Below are positions 51,958 to 61,180 of a stretch of 64,000 bases of DNA, one piece after another. A program made the position numbers and the translations under genes. The DNA lies in contig NZ_SRXT01000004.1 in assembly GCF_004792685.1 (NCBI RefSeq), forward strand, positions 496,001 to 560,000. Reading direction: 5' to 3'. The stretch's first letter is position 1. Every line of letters starts with the position of its first letter. Source of the stretch: Sphingomonas gei. GTDB lineage: Bacteria; Pseudomonadota; Alphaproteobacteria; Sphingomonadales; Sphingomonadaceae. A model generated the notes under the pieces. That model was not told the origin of the DNA. It did not search any database and saw nothing but the letters and a program-made list of their open reading frames with translations.

Positions 51958-52707
51958 ATGCGTTCTGCCATCGCTTTTCTTCCCCTCCTCGCGCTCGCGG
52001 CCTGTGGCGGCGATGGCGGCAATGCCTCGGCGCCGGTTACGTCGAGCACGCCGGTGGCCAATGTCGCGCCGCCCGCAGGCAAGCAATGGGTGGATGTCGT
52101 CAGCAAGACCGCCGAGGGCGGCTATATCCAGGGCAACCCCGCCGCGCCGATCAAGCTGCTCGAATATGGCTCGCGCAGCTGCCCGACCTGCGGGCGCTTC
52201 GCGGCGGAGGGCGTGGAGCCGCTCCGTCAGAAATATGTCTCGACCGGCAAGGTGAGCTACGAGTTCCGCGACTTCCTCGTCCACGGCGCGCCCGATCTGT
52301 CGCTGGCATTGCTCAACCAATGCGCGCCGACCGAGGCGTTCTTCCCGATCCTCGACCAGATGTTCGCCAACCAGGAAGCGTTCTACAAGCGCACCGATGA
52401 GTTGCAGAAAAGCAACCCGCAACAGCTCCAGCAGCTCCAGCAGCTGCCGGCGCCGCAGGCCGCCGCGGGCTTCGCCGAAGCGCTCGGCCATATCGAATTC
52501 ATGAAGCAGCGTGGCATCCCCGATGCGCGTGCGCGCCAGTGCCTCAGCGACCAGAAGACGATCCAGGCGATCGCCAAGGTCAATGCCGACGCGACCACCG
52601 AGCACGGCGTCAGCGGCACGCCGAGCTTCTTCATCAACGGCAAGCAAGTCGAAGCGTCGATGTGGTCGCAGGTCGAGTCGGCGTTGCAGGCGGCCGGAGC
52701 CCGGTAA
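51958..52707 (+). CDS. DsbA-like thioredoxin-fold lipoprotein, copy 2
   Basis: A 249-residue paralogue of the preceding protein, sharing KLLEYGSRSCPTCGRFAAEGVEPLR (C75, C78), DLSLALLNQC and GTPSFFINGKQV. It has a lipobox LALAAC (C16) instead of a cleaved signal, and a Gln-rich insert (QQLQQLQQL). So one copy is free and the other membrane-tethered. The pair probably arose by tandem duplication. Substrates unknown. Confidence 0.9.
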   Translation: MRSAIAFLPLLALAACGGDGGNASAPVTSSTPVANVAPPAGKQWVDVVSKTAEGGYIQGNPAAPIKLLEYGSRSCPTCGRFAAEGVEPLRQKYVSTGKVSYEFRDFLVHGAPDLSLALLNQCAPTEAFFPILDQMFANQEAFYKRTDELQKSNPQQLQQLQQLPAPQAAAGFAEALGHIEFMKQRGIPDARARQCLSDQKTIQAIAKVNADATTEHGVSGTPSFFINGKQVEASMWSQVESALQAAGAR

Positions 52708-52732
52708 GGGCCGAGCCGCAGGGGGGCGGGGC

Positions 52733-55700
52733 ATGCAGATCAAAAGGCTGCGGCTGACCGGCTTCAAGAGCTTCGTCGACCCGGCCGATCTGCGCATCGA
52801 GCCCGGCCTGACCGGGATCGTCGGCCCCAATGGCTGCGGCAAGTCCAACCTGCTCGAGGCGTTGCGCTGGGCGATGGGCGAGAACAGCGCGAAGTCGATG
52901 CGCGGCGCCGGGATGGAAGACGTGATCTTCGCCGGCACCGCGACACGGCCGGCGCGCGACTTCGCCGAAGTGTCGATCCTCGCCGAGCAGGTCGGCGAGG
53001 ATGACGAGCTCGAAGTCGTCCGTCGGATCGAGCGCGGCGCGGGGTCTGCCTATCGACTCAACGGCCGCGACGTGCGGGCCAAGGACGTCGCCCTGGTGTT
53101 TGCCGATTCGGCGACCGGCGCGCACTCGCCGGCTTTGGTCAGCCAGGGGCGGATCGGCGCGATCATCTCGGCCAAGCCCGGCGAGCGCCGCGCGATGCTC
53201 GAGGAAGCGGCGGGGATCGCCGGGCTGCATGTGCGCCGCCGCGACGCCGAGCAGAAATTGCGTGCGACCGAGGCCAATCTGACGCGGCTCGACGAAGTGA
53301 TCGGCGATCAGGAGGCGCGTGCCGCCGCACTCAAGCGTCAGGCGCGCCAGGCCGAACGCTATCGCGAGCTTTCCGAGCGGATCCGCATCGCCGAGGCGCG
53401 GATGATCTTCGCGCGCTGGCGCGATGCCGCCAATGCTTCGGATGCGGCGAAGAAGGAGGCCGCGGCGGCGGAGGCCTTGGTAGCCGAGCGGGCGGCGGCG
53501 CATGACGCCGCGGCGGCGCGTCAGCAGGCGGCTGCCGAGACGCTCGCCGCGGCGCGTGCCGATGCGCTCGGCGTGCGCGATCGCGCAACCGACGCCATGC
53601 ACCGGCTGGCGACGTTGCGCGGCGAGCGGGCCGCAGTCGAACGCCGCATCGGCGAGTTGCGCGACGCGCAGGCCCGGCTTGCCGACGATCGCGGCCGCGA
53701 AGGCGCGCTCGCCCACGATGCCGCCGAGGCGCTGGCGCGGCTCGCCGAGGAGGCCAGCGGCCTCGACGGCCGAATCGCCGATACGACCGCGCGGATGCCG
53801 ACGCTCGACGCTGCGCTCGCCGATGCCGAACGCGCCGCGCGCGACGCCGAAGTCGCACTCGCGCAGGCGCTGGCGGCGCAGGCGAGCGAGGCGGCGGAAG
53901 CGCGCGTCGCCGAGGCGGCGTTGATCGCGGCGCGCACCCGCGCCGAACGCGCGGCGCGCGATCAGGCGCGAGTCGATGCCGAGGTCGCCGCGCTGGGCAG
54001 CGCCGAGCCGCTCAACGCCGAGAAGGCGCGTGCGGCCGAAGCGCGCGCGAAGGCGGTGCGGCAGGCCGAGACGGCGCGCGCCGGGCTCGCCCGTGCCGAC
54101 GCCGCCGAGCGCGGCGCGATCGAATCGCGTGATCGCGCTCAATCGGCGCGGTCGGTCGCGCACGCCGAACTCGCCCAGCTCGACGGCGAGGCGGCGGTGC
54201 TCGCCAAGGCGACGCGGCCCTCGGGCAAGGACCGGCTGCTCGACCGGCTCACCGTCGATGCGGGCTATGAGCGCGCGCTCGCCGCAGCGCTGGGCGACGA
54301 TCTCGAGGCGGGGCTCGATACCAAGGCCGAGCGCTATTGGGCGGGGGCCGAGCCGGCAGCCGGCGATCCCGCCGCCCCGACGGACACTACGCCATTGGCG
54401 CGTCATGTCGCAGCGCCGCCGGGGCTCGCGCGCCGGCTTGCGCAAGTGCTGGTGGCCGAGAAGGATAGCGGCCAGGCGCTGGCGGTGGGGCAACGGCTGG
54501 TGACGCTCGCCGGGGTACTGCGGCGGTGGGACGGCTATGTCGCCAGATCGGGCGGGGCGGCGGCGGCCGAACGACTCGAGCGCGTCAATCGGCTGGCCGC
54601 GATCGAAAAGGCGCGCCCCGCGGCGGTGCGTGCGGTCGAGGCGGCGGAGGCCGAGCTGGCGCGGATCGATGCGACCATCGCCTCGGCACGGCAGGCTGCC
54701 GCCGAATGCCGCCGCCTGCTCGACCATGCCGAGAATGCCGGGCGCGAGGCCGGACGCGCCGAGGATCGTGCGACCGCGCAGATCGAGCGACGCGAGGCGC
54801 AGCGTGCCGATCTCGAAGCGCGTCGGGCGCGGGTCGCTGCCGAGCAGGCGGAGGCGGCGGGCGAACTGGCGCGTGCCGAGGAAGCCAAGGCGGCGCTGCC
54901 CGATGGCTCGGCAACCCGCGCGCGGGTGGCTGCGCTTTCCGCCGAGGCCGAAGTGCGTCGCAGTGCCGCGGCCAATGCCCGCAGCGAGCGGGGCACGCTG
55001 GAGCGTGAGATCGGGCAGGCGCGCGAGCGGCTCGCTGCCGCCACTGCCGAGAGCCGCAGCTGGAAGTCCCGCGCGGGCGAGGCGGCGCGGCGGGCGACCG
55101 AGATGGAGAAGCGCGCCGCCGAGCTGGCGGAGGAGAGCGAGGGGATCGCGGCGCGCCCGGCCGAGCTGGACGCCGCGGTTGTCGAGGCTGAGGCGACGAC
55201 CGAGGCGACGCGGGCCGAATCGGCTGCGGCGCAGGCCGCCGAGCGCGAAGCCGAGGCAGTGCTCCGCGCGACCGAAGGCGATGTCCGCGCCGCCAACGAG
55301 GCATTGGCCGAAGCGCGGGAGGCGCGGGCAGGGGCGAGTGCGCGCGCCGAGAATCAGGAGATGCGCCGGATCGAGATGGGGCGGCTCTCGGGCGAGCGCT
55401 TCGAATGTCCGCCGCCTCTGCTTCCCCAGAAAGCCGGGTTCGAGGCGGAAAGCGTGCGTAGCCCGCAGGATGAATCCGCCGCGCACGAGAAGCTCAGCGT
55501 GGACCGCGAGCGGATCGGACCGGTTAACCTGGTCGCCGAGGCCGAGCTCGCCGAGCTCGAGGCGGCGTTCACCAGCAACGCGCAGGAGCGTGACGAACTG
55601 GCGCAGGCGGTCCACCGGCTGCGCGGGTCGATCGGCACGCTCAACCGCGAGGGGCGCCAGCGGCTGCTCGCGGCGTTCGAGGCAGTCGACCTGCATTTCC

Positions 55701-56140
55701 GCCGCCTGTTCTCGACTCTGTTCGACGGCGGGCAGGCGCATCTCGAACTGATCGATTCGGACGATCCGCTCGAGGCGGGGCTGGAGATCATGGCGCAGCC
55801 GCCGGGCAAAAGGCTCCAGTCGCTCACGTTGCTCTCAGGCGGCGAGCAGGCACTGACTGCGGTCGCGCTGATCTTTGCTTTGTTCCTGACCAATCCCGCG
55901 CCGATCTGCGTGCTCGACGAAGTCGACGCGCCGCTCGACGACGCCAATATCGAGCGATTCTGCGACTTGCTCGAAGTGATGACCCGCGAGACCGCGACGC
56001 GCTATCTGATCGTCACGCACAACGCGGCGACGATGAGCCGGATGCACCGGCTGTTCGGCGTGACGATGGTCGAGCGCGGGGTGAGCCGGCTGGTGTCGGT
56101 CGATCTTGGCGGGGCGGAGAATTTGCTGGCGGCAGAGTAG
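52733..56140 (+). CDS. smc: chromosome segregation protein SMC
   Basis: A 1135-residue SMC ATPase. The N-terminal head begins MQIKRLRLTGFKSFVDPADL with Walker A GPNGCGKSN at residues 31-39. Long Ala/Glu/Arg-rich coiled coils flank a hinge near residues 495-610. The C-terminal head has ERIGPVNLVAEAELAEL, the signature LSGGEQALTAVALIFALF and Walker B CVLDEVDAPLDD. SMC dimers with ScpA and ScpB organise the nucleoid. ATG 52733 is preferred; the open frame upstream overlaps the DsbA-like gene. Confidence 0.96.
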   Translation: MQIKRLRLTGFKSFVDPADLRIEPGLTGIVGPNGCGKSNLLEALRWAMGENSAKSMRGAGMEDVIFAGTATRPARDFAEVSILAEQVGEDDELEVVRRIERGAGSAYRLNGRDVRAKDVALVFADSATGAHSPALVSQGRIGAIISAKPGERRAMLEEAAGIAGLHVRRRDAEQKLRATEANLTRLDEVIGDQEARAAALKRQARQAERYRELSERIRIAEARMIFARWRDAANASDAAKKEAAAAEALVAERAAAHDAAAARQQAAAETLAAARADALGVRDRATDAMHRLATLRGERAAVERRIGELRDAQARLADDRGREGALAHDAAEALARLAEEASGLDGRIADTTARMPTLDAALADAERAARDAEVALAQALAAQASEAAEARVAEAALIAARTRAERAARDQARVDAEVAALGSAEPLNAEKARAAEARAKAVRQAETARAGLARADAAERGAIESRDRAQSARSVAHAELAQLDGEAAVLAKATRPSGKDRLLDRLTVDAGYERALAAALGDDLEAGLDTKAERYWAGAEPAAGDPAAPTDTTPLARHVAAPPGLARRLAQVLVAEKDSGQALAVGQRLVTLAGVLRRWDGYVARSGGAAAAERLERVNRLAAIEKARPAAVRAVEAAEAELARIDATIASARQAAAECRRLLDHAENAGREAGRAEDRATAQIERREAQRADLEARRARVAAEQAEAAGELARAEEAKAALPDGSATRARVAALSAEAEVRRSAAANARSERGTLEREIGQARERLAAATAESRSWKSRAGEAARRATEMEKRAAELAEESEGIAARPAELDAAVVEAEATTEATRAESAAAQAAEREAEAVLRATEGDVRAANEALAEAREARAGASARAENQEMRRIEMGRLSGERFECPPPLLPQKAGFEAESVRSPQDESAAHEKLSVDRERIGPVNLVAEAELAELEAAFTSNAQERDELAQAVHRLRGSIGTLNREGRQRLLAAFEAVDLHFRRLFSTLFDGGQAHLELIDSDDPLEAGLEIMAQPPGKRLQSLTLLSGGEQALTAVALIFALFLTNPAPICVLDEVDAPLDDANIERFCDLLEVMTRETATRYLIVTHNAATMSRMHRLFGVTMVERGVSRLVSVDLGGAENLLAAE

Positions 56141-56142
56141 AT

Positions 56143-56278
56143 CCCTCTCCCGTCGGGAGAGGGAGGGAGCCGACGAAGTCGGCGGAAGGTTGAGGGCAGG
56201 CGCGGGACAGCAGTTGCTGCCCTCACCCTTCCCACGCGCTTCGCGCGCGGGCCCCTTCCCGCTCCCGAGGGGAGCGGG
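56143..56278. repeat. cluster of palindromes in the smc 3' spacer
   Basis: Three dyads: CCCTCTCCCGTCGGGAGAGGG (56143-56163), CCCACGCGCTTCGCGCGCGGG (56231-56251) and CCCGCTCCCGAGGGGAGCGGG (56258-56278). They lie between the convergent smc and glycosyltransferase genes and probably contribute to termination of both. Confidence 0.75.
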
Positions 56279-56281
56279 AGA

Positions 56282-57283
56282 TCAGGCCAGTATCCGCTCG
56301 TACAGCGCGATGTATTTGTCGGCCATTGCTTCGACCGAGAAGTGATCCACGATGCGCTTGCGGCAGGCGGCGCGATCGATCTGTTCCACCCGGTCGATCG
56401 CCGCGATGGCCTCGTCGGTCGAGCCTACCAAAATCCCGGTCTCGGGAGTGATCAGCTCAGGCATGCTCCCGCGGTCGATCGCGATCACCGGCGTGCCGCA
56501 TGCCATCGCTTCGATTACCGACAGCCCGAAGGGTTCGTCGAAGCTGATCAGATGCAGCAATGCCCGGGCGCCGCCGAGCGCCTGCAATCGCGCCGCGCCG
56601 CCGACGGGGCCATGATAGACGATGCGGTCGTTCAGATGCGGTTTCACCTCGCGCTCGAAATAGCCTGAATCCTGGACGATGCCGTAGAGATCGAGCCGGC
56701 GGCCGGTCGCCCGAGCGACCTGGATCGCCTCTTTCGCCCCCTTGTCGGGGTGCATGCGGCCGAAAAATAGCAGATCGTCGCTGCCTTGCGCGTCGAACGG
56801 GAATTCGTCGAGGCGGATGCCGTGGTGGATCGTCGCGGCGTAGTTGAGCGACGGGTGGCGATCGGCCGCGCTGATCGCGACGAAATGGACGCGGTCCTCG
56901 AACGGCTTGTACATCGGCAGGATGCGATCCGACGAGAAGCCGTGGATCGTGGTGACCATTGGCGTGTCGATCAGCGGGGTATAGGCATGCGCAGGAAAAT
57001 CGGCCTGATTGTGGATCAGGTCGAAGTCGCCGGCACGGGCGAAAAGATGCGACTGATGGGCATATTCCCACACCTTGGCGTCGATCGCCGGGTCTTCCTC
57101 ATAGCCGCGCGGCACCACCCCGGCGAGTGTGCCCGCGGTCTCCGAATCCTGCGTGGCGAACAAAGTCACGTCGATCCCGCGCGCAACCAGCGCCTCGGTA
57201 AGCAGGCTCGTCACCAGCTCCCATGGGCCGTAATGCCGCGGCGGGGTGCGCCACGCGATCGGCGCCAGCATTGCGATCTTCAT
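56282..57283 (-). CDS. GT4 family glycosyltransferase
   Basis: A 333-residue GT-B fold transferase. The N-terminus MKIAMLAPIAWRTPPRHYGPWE is the typical acceptor domain start; HNQADFPAHAYTPL and TTIHGFSSDR follow. The nucleotide-sugar domain has LLFFGRMHPDKGAKEAIQVA and the EX7E-type SFDEPFGLSVIEAMACGTP. The family makes alpha-glycosidic bonds from UDP/GDP-sugars; the product here is unknown. The ATG overlaps the stop of the GH13 gene, so the GH130, GH13 and GT4 genes probably form one transcription unit. Confidence 0.88.
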   Translation of the reverse strand: MKIAMLAPIAWRTPPRHYGPWELVTSLLTEALVARGIDVTLFATQDSETAGTLAGVVPRGYEEDPAIDAKVWEYAHQSHLFARAGDFDLIHNQADFPAHAYTPLIDTPMVTTIHGFSSDRILPMYKPFEDRVHFVAISAADRHPSLNYAATIHHGIRLDEFPFDAQGSDDLLFFGRMHPDKGAKEAIQVARATGRRLDLYGIVQDSGYFEREVKPHLNDRIVYHGPVGGAARLQALGGARALLHLISFDEPFGLSVIEAMACGTPVIAIDRGSMPELITPETGILVGSTDEAIAAIDRVEQIDRAACRKRIVDHFSVEAMADKYIALYERILA

Positions 57284-58848
57284 CCGAGAATATAGCCTTC
57301 GTTCGGGCCCAGTATCGCGGGATCGTCGCCGGTCCCGGTGGTGCGTAGAACCGACAATCCCTCGGCCCATTCGGGTATCGCAAAGCTCTCGGGACGATCC
57401 CCGAGATTGAGCACGACCAGCAGGCGCGCATCGCCATGGCGGCGTTCGTAGGCGAGGAGGTTTCCGGTGCAGTCGATCGGAAGCCAGTCGCCGATCGACA
57501 GCGCGCGATGCTTCCGGCGGAGCGCAAGCAGGTCGTGATGGAGTCGCCACATCGAATGCGGATCGTCGCGCTGTGCGGCGAGGTTGCGCGCCTGCCAGTC
57601 CTGGTGGAGCGGCAGCCACGGCGCCGCGGTCGAGAAGCCGGCATTGGCGCTCGCATCCCACGCCATCGGCGTGCGCACCGGATCGCGGCCGAGGCCGATG
57701 CCGGGCTCGCGCAGCTCGCGCGGATCCTGCACCTGACCGGGCGGGATCGCGACGTCGGCCATGCCGATTTCGTCGCCATAATAGATCGTCGGGGTGCCGC
57801 GCAGGGTGAGCAGCAGCATCGCCGCGACGCGCGCTTGCGCCGGACCGAAGCGCGTCGCGGCGCGGGGACGATCGTGGTTGCCGAGCACCCAATTGGGCCA
57901 GCCGCCGGCGGGCAAAGCGGCCTCGTAGTCGGCGATCAGTCTGGCGAGGCTGCGCGCCTCCCACGGCGCGTCGATCAACTGGAAGTTGAACGGCAGATGC
58001 ACCCCCGGCTGGTCCTTGCCGTAATAGTCCATCAGCCGATCGACCGGCAGATAGATCTCGCCGATCAGCACGCGCTCGGGATAGCCGTCGGCGACGCGGC
58101 GCATTTCGGCGGCGATGCCGTGGACTTCGGGCTGGTCGGTCGAATGGAGCTGGAGCAGCTGGTGCATCTCGCCCATCGCCGGGGTGAAAGCGGGGTTGGC
58201 CGGATTGTCGGGGAAGTCGGGGTGTTTGATCATGTGCCACAGCACGTCGATGCGGAAACCGTCGACTCCGCGATCGAACCAGAAGCGCAGCACGTCGAGC
58301 ATCGCCGCGCGCAGCTCCGGGTTGCGCCAGTTGAGGTCGGGCTGCTCCTTGAGGAAGGCGTGGTAATAATATTGGCCGATGTCTGGGTCATATTCCCACG
58401 CCGAGCCGCCGAAATCGCTGATCCAGTTATTGGGCGGGCCGCCGCCCGGGGCGGGATCGCGCCATAGGTACCAGTCGCGCTTGGGATTGTCGCGCGAGCT
58501 GCGGCTTTCGAGGAACCAGGGGTGCTGGTCCGAGCTGTGATTTGGGACGAAATCGAGCAGCAATTTGAGCCCGCGATCGTGCGCGGCGTTCAGCAGCGAG
58601 TCGAAGTCCTCGAGCGTGCCGAAGCGCGGGTCGATCCCGGTGTAATCGGCGACGTCGTAGCCGAAATCGGCTTGTGGGCTGGGGTAGATCGGCGAGACCC
58701 AGATCGCGTCGACGCCCAATGCGACGAGGTCGTCTAGGCGCGATTCGATGCCGCGCAGATCGCCGATCCCGTCGCCGTTCGAATCCTGGAACGAGCGCGG
58801 ATAGATCTGGTAGATGACGCCATGCTGCCACCAGAGGGGGTCGGTCAT
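57280..58848 (-). CDS. GH13 alpha-glucosidase / oligo-1,6-glucosidase-like enzyme
   Basis: A 522-residue alpha-amylase family enzyme. Conserved regions: DFVPNHSSDQH (region I), GVDGFRIDVLWHM with the nucleophile Asp (II), LIGEIYLPVDR with the acid/base Glu (III) and VLGNHDRPR with the stabiliser Asp (IV). KEQPDLNWRNPELR is typical of alpha-glucosidases and trehalulose/sucrose isomerase-like enzymes. No signal peptide is present at ATG 58848, so it is cytoplasmic. It acts on alpha-linked glucosides; exact preference unknown. Confidence 0.92.
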   Translation of the reverse strand: MTDPLWWQHGVIYQIYPRSFQDSNGDGIGDLRGIESRLDDLVALGVDAIWVSPIYPSPQADFGYDVADYTGIDPRFGTLEDFDSLLNAAHDRGLKLLLDFVPNHSSDQHPWFLESRSSRDNPKRDWYLWRDPAPGGGPPNNWISDFGGSAWEYDPDIGQYYYHAFLKEQPDLNWRNPELRAAMLDVLRFWFDRGVDGFRIDVLWHMIKHPDFPDNPANPAFTPAMGEMHQLLQLHSTDQPEVHGIAAEMRRVADGYPERVLIGEIYLPVDRLMDYYGKDQPGVHLPFNFQLIDAPWEARSLARLIADYEAALPAGGWPNWVLGNHDRPRAATRFGPAQARVAAMLLLTLRGTPTIYYGDEIGMADVAIPPGQVQDPRELREPGIGLGRDPVRTPMAWDASANAGFSTAAPWLPLHQDWQARNLAAQRDDPHSMWRLHHDLLALRRKHRALSIGDWLPIDCTGNLLAYERRHGDARLLVVLNLGDRPESFAIPEWAEGLSVLRTTGTGDDPAILGPNEGYILG

Positions 58849-58867
58849 CGCTCCTGCCTCTCTTCTA

Positions 58868-58958
58868 CCGTTCGCGCTGAGCTTGTCGAAGGGCGGTCTT
58901 GCTGTGGCCGGCGCTTTGCAAAGGCAGGACGGCGCTTCGACAAGCTCAGCGCGAACGG
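58868..58958. repeat. REP-like inverted repeat pair, TTCGCGCTGAGCTTGTCGAAG type
   Basis: CCGTTCGCGCTGAGCTTGTC at one end and GACAAGCTCAGCGCGAACGG at the other are exact reverse complements, with a 51-base spacer containing a smaller GC dyad. It lies between GH13 and GH130. A degenerate copy is at 39855. Confidence 0.92.
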
Positions 58959-58975
58959 CGAGAGGATAGTCCGTT

Positions 58976-60097
58976 TCACCTAAACCGCTCCTTCGAAATA
59001 TGCGTGATCCGGCAGGCCAGGTCCGCCTCCCCGCCGGCGACGATGTAGCGATCGCCCGCGTCGACCAGGCCGGTGGTGAACACAACCGGGGTCGGCAGGT
59101 ACATCTGGTGTGCGATCTCGTCGGTGAGCGCCGGATTCGCCTCGATTAGCGGCACGTCGTCCTCCAGCCGCAGAATCTTCGAAGGATCGTCGCGGTCCAG
59201 CAATGCCCAGAAGCTGCGATAGATGCCAACGGCGCCGCGCTTCTCCACACCGTGATAGATCATCATCCAGCCATCGGGGGTCAGCACCGGCTGGCTGCCG
59301 CCGCCGATCCGCTGGGTGCTCGTCGTGCCCTTGCGCGCGCGGATGCCCGGCGTGTCGAGCGGCTTCCAGTGGAGCCCGTCGGGCGATTGCGCGATGTTGA
59401 TCGAAGGGCCGCCGAGCCACGGGCTGTCCTCGGGATAGGCGAAATAGCATTCGCCGAGCGGACGCGTGAGCGCCATAAACTTGCCGCCGATGTTTCCCTC
59501 GAACAGGATCATGTCCTTGTTCTGGTGATCGAGCACAATCCCGAGCAGTTCGTAGTCGAGGCCGTTGGCCGAACGGTACATCGCGGTGCAATGGCGTTCG
59601 GCCGAGACGCCGCAGGCGGTCATCCAATAGGCGCCGTCGATCCTGGTGATGCGGGCGTCCTCGACGCCGTAATCCATATAGCTGGCGCCGGGCGCGATCG
59701 CCTTGTCGTAATGGATCGCGACGATCTCGCGCCCCTCGCGGTCGAGCTCGACCGGGAGCAGCCAGGACAGCGAGGTCAGCCCGAGCAGGCGCGGATTGCG
59801 ATCCTTGAGCGCGAACTGGCGCGGATCGTCCATGTCGATCTGGTGGACCGGGTGACGATCGAGGACATAGCCGTTTGGCGTCCAGCGGATCGCCCGAGCG
59901 GCGTCGGTATCGACCGGATCGCGCAACGCTTCGGCGACGCGGACCATCAGCAGCAGATTGCCGTTCGGCAGCCGGGTAAAGCCGGGATTGAACGCGCCGA
60001 GGACATGCGTCGGTTCGTCGACGCCGCGCCGGAGCGGAGAGCGGGACAGGTCGACCTGGTCGGGGCGAAAGATCAGATAGTCGTCGCGGTCGGGCAT
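58976..60097 (-). CDS. GH130 family glycoside phosphorylase/hydrolase
   Basis: A 373-residue five-bladed beta-propeller enzyme of GH130, which phosphorolyses beta-mannosides. DEPTHVLGAFNPGFTRLPNGNLLLMVR is the family opening; SYMDYGVEDARITRIDGAYWM carries the conserved EDARI segment; and GGGSQPVLTPDGWMMIYHGVE is another core motif, including the catalytic region. It releases mannose-1-phosphate from mannosyl glycans or N-glycan fragments. ATG 60097 is used because longer starts enter the adjacent lipoprotein gene. Combined with GH13 and GT4 it suggests an alpha/beta-glucan or mannan storage or salvage locus. Confidence 0.9.
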   Translation of the reverse strand: MPDRDDYLIFRPDQVDLSRSPLRRGVDEPTHVLGAFNPGFTRLPNGNLLLMVRVAEALRDPVDTDAARAIRWTPNGYVLDRHPVHQIDMDDPRQFALKDRNPRLLGLTSLSWLLPVELDREGREIVAIHYDKAIAPGASYMDYGVEDARITRIDGAYWMTACGVSAERHCTAMYRSANGLDYELLGIVLDHQNKDMILFEGNIGGKFMALTRPLGECYFAYPEDSPWLGGPSINIAQSPDGLHWKPLDTPGIRARKGTTSTQRIGGGSQPVLTPDGWMMIYHGVEKRGAVGIYRSFWALLDRDDPSKILRLEDDVPLIEANPALTDEIAHQMYLPTPVVFTTGLVDAGDRYIVAGGEADLACRITHISKERFR

Positions 60098-60110
60098 CTG
60101 CCCCCCTTGG

Positions 60111-60824
60111 TCAGCAGCCGGGAATCTGGCTCTCGCCGCCCTCGAGCACGAAGCGGTCGCCACGGCGAACGTATCGCTCGGCGAACGATCGGGTTCCCGC
60201 GTAGCGCACGGTAAAGCTTTGGTCGCGGACGATATCGGTCAGGCTGCCGGTCAGCGATTGCGGATTGTCCTGTGCCATCCCGCTATCGTCGAAGAGGGTG
60301 GGGATGCTCGCCAGGCTGGCTGGGCCGGTCGGGCGCAGCTCGATCAGGTCGGTGTCGCCGACGGTGCAGCCCTGCCAGGTGCCGCCGCCTTCGACCACCA
60401 GCACGGGCAGCGTCGCGAACTTGTCCGACACCGACCATTTGGCGAGATCGCCGAAGCTGCCGCTCATCGCGGCTTCGGGAAACGCCTTGGCGAGTACGAA
60501 GCCGCCATCGGCCTCGCGCAGATAATAAGCCGCGATCACGCCGCCCTCGGGGTGACCTGCGTCGGGAGCATGGCCGTGGCGCAGCAGCACCGGGCCGAAT
60601 GGCGTGTCGAGGAGCTTGTCGTCCTTGCCGAACGCATAGCGGCCGTCGCCGACGGGAACCACGCGCAGCGCGGCAGCGAGCCGCTCTGCCGGCGAAAGCG
60701 GGGCCGGGCTGGCGATCGCCTTGGGCCTGGCCTTGTGGGTGGGCGCGGTCGGCTTGTCCGGCACGGCATCGCAGCCGGCGAGCAATGCGGCGAGCGCGAC
60801 CCAGGCGGGCGTCCGGGGGCTCAT
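60111..60824 (-). CDS. hypothetical lipoprotein
   Basis: A 237-residue lipoprotein (VALAALLAGCDAVPDK, lipobox Cys near 18) with a Pro/Lys linker and then a globular domain of mixed strands: GRYAFGKDDKLLDTPFGP, VIAAYYLREADGGFVLAK, VLVVEGGGTWQGCTVG. The second Cys region and C-terminal C may form a disulfide. I recognise no family. It overlaps chorismate mutase by four bases (ATGA), which implies co-transcription. Confidence 0.78.
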   Translation of the reverse strand: MSPRTPAWVALAALLAGCDAVPDKPTAPTHKARPKAIASPAPLSPAERLAAALRVVPVGDGRYAFGKDDKLLDTPFGPVLLRHGHAPDAGHPEGGVIAAYYLREADGGFVLAKAFPEAAMSGSFGDLAKWSVSDKFATLPVLVVEGGGTWQGCTVGDTDLIELRPTGPASLASIPTLFDDSGMAQDNPQSLTGSLTDIVRDQSFTVRYAGTRSFAERYVRRGDRFVLEGGESQIPGC

Positions 60825-61105
60825 ATCGCGTCGCGCAGCCGCTCGTGATGGCGAATCACTTCGTCGATGATGAAGCGGAGGAATTTCTCGGAGAATTCGG
60901 GGTCGAGATCGGCCTGCTTGGCCAGCGCGCGCAGCCGGGCGATCTGCGCGTCCTCGCGAGTTGGATCCGCCGGGGGCAGGTTGTGGGTGGCCTTGTAAGC
61001 GCCGACCGCCTGGGTGACCTTGAAGCGCTCGGCGAGCATGTGGATCAGCGCGGCATCGATATTGTCGATGCTCTGGCGGAAGCGATTGAGCGTCTCGTCG
61101 GGCAT
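60821..61105 (-). CDS. chorismate mutase (AroQ type)
   Basis: A 94-residue all-helical AroQ-class chorismate mutase: ETLNRFRQSIDNIDAALIHMLAERFKVTQAVGAYK has the key Arg and Lys positions of helix 1, and REDAQIARLRALAKQ with FLRFIIDEVIRHHERLR completes the fold. It converts chorismate to prephenate for Phe and Tyr. It is a free-standing enzyme matched by the separate PheA at 46420. ATG 61105 is preferred to 61141 for length. It is divergent from the prenyl synthase gene. Confidence 0.92.
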   Translation of the reverse strand: MPDETLNRFRQSIDNIDAALIHMLAERFKVTQAVGAYKATHNLPPADPTREDAQIARLRALAKQADLDPEFSEKFLRFIIDEVIRHHERLRDAI

Positions 61106-61180
61106 GGCCGCCTCTTTTGCGCGGGCAGCGACGCTACGCAAGCCTTGCCTTTGCCGCCGTCACGCGCCAGAGCCGCGGCG

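Noticed and set aside
55394..55500. Apparent insertion in SMC (CPPPLLPQKAGFEAES region)
   Set aside because: A similar Cys-Pro-Pro linker before the ERxGxVNL motif is common in alphaproteobacterial SMC proteins, so it is not an inserted repeat.
52634..55741. Long open frame on the minus strand opposite smc (over 1000 codons)
   Set aside because: It lies antisense to a clear SMC and its translation is Arg/Leu-rich with no domain; it is a by-product of high G+C.
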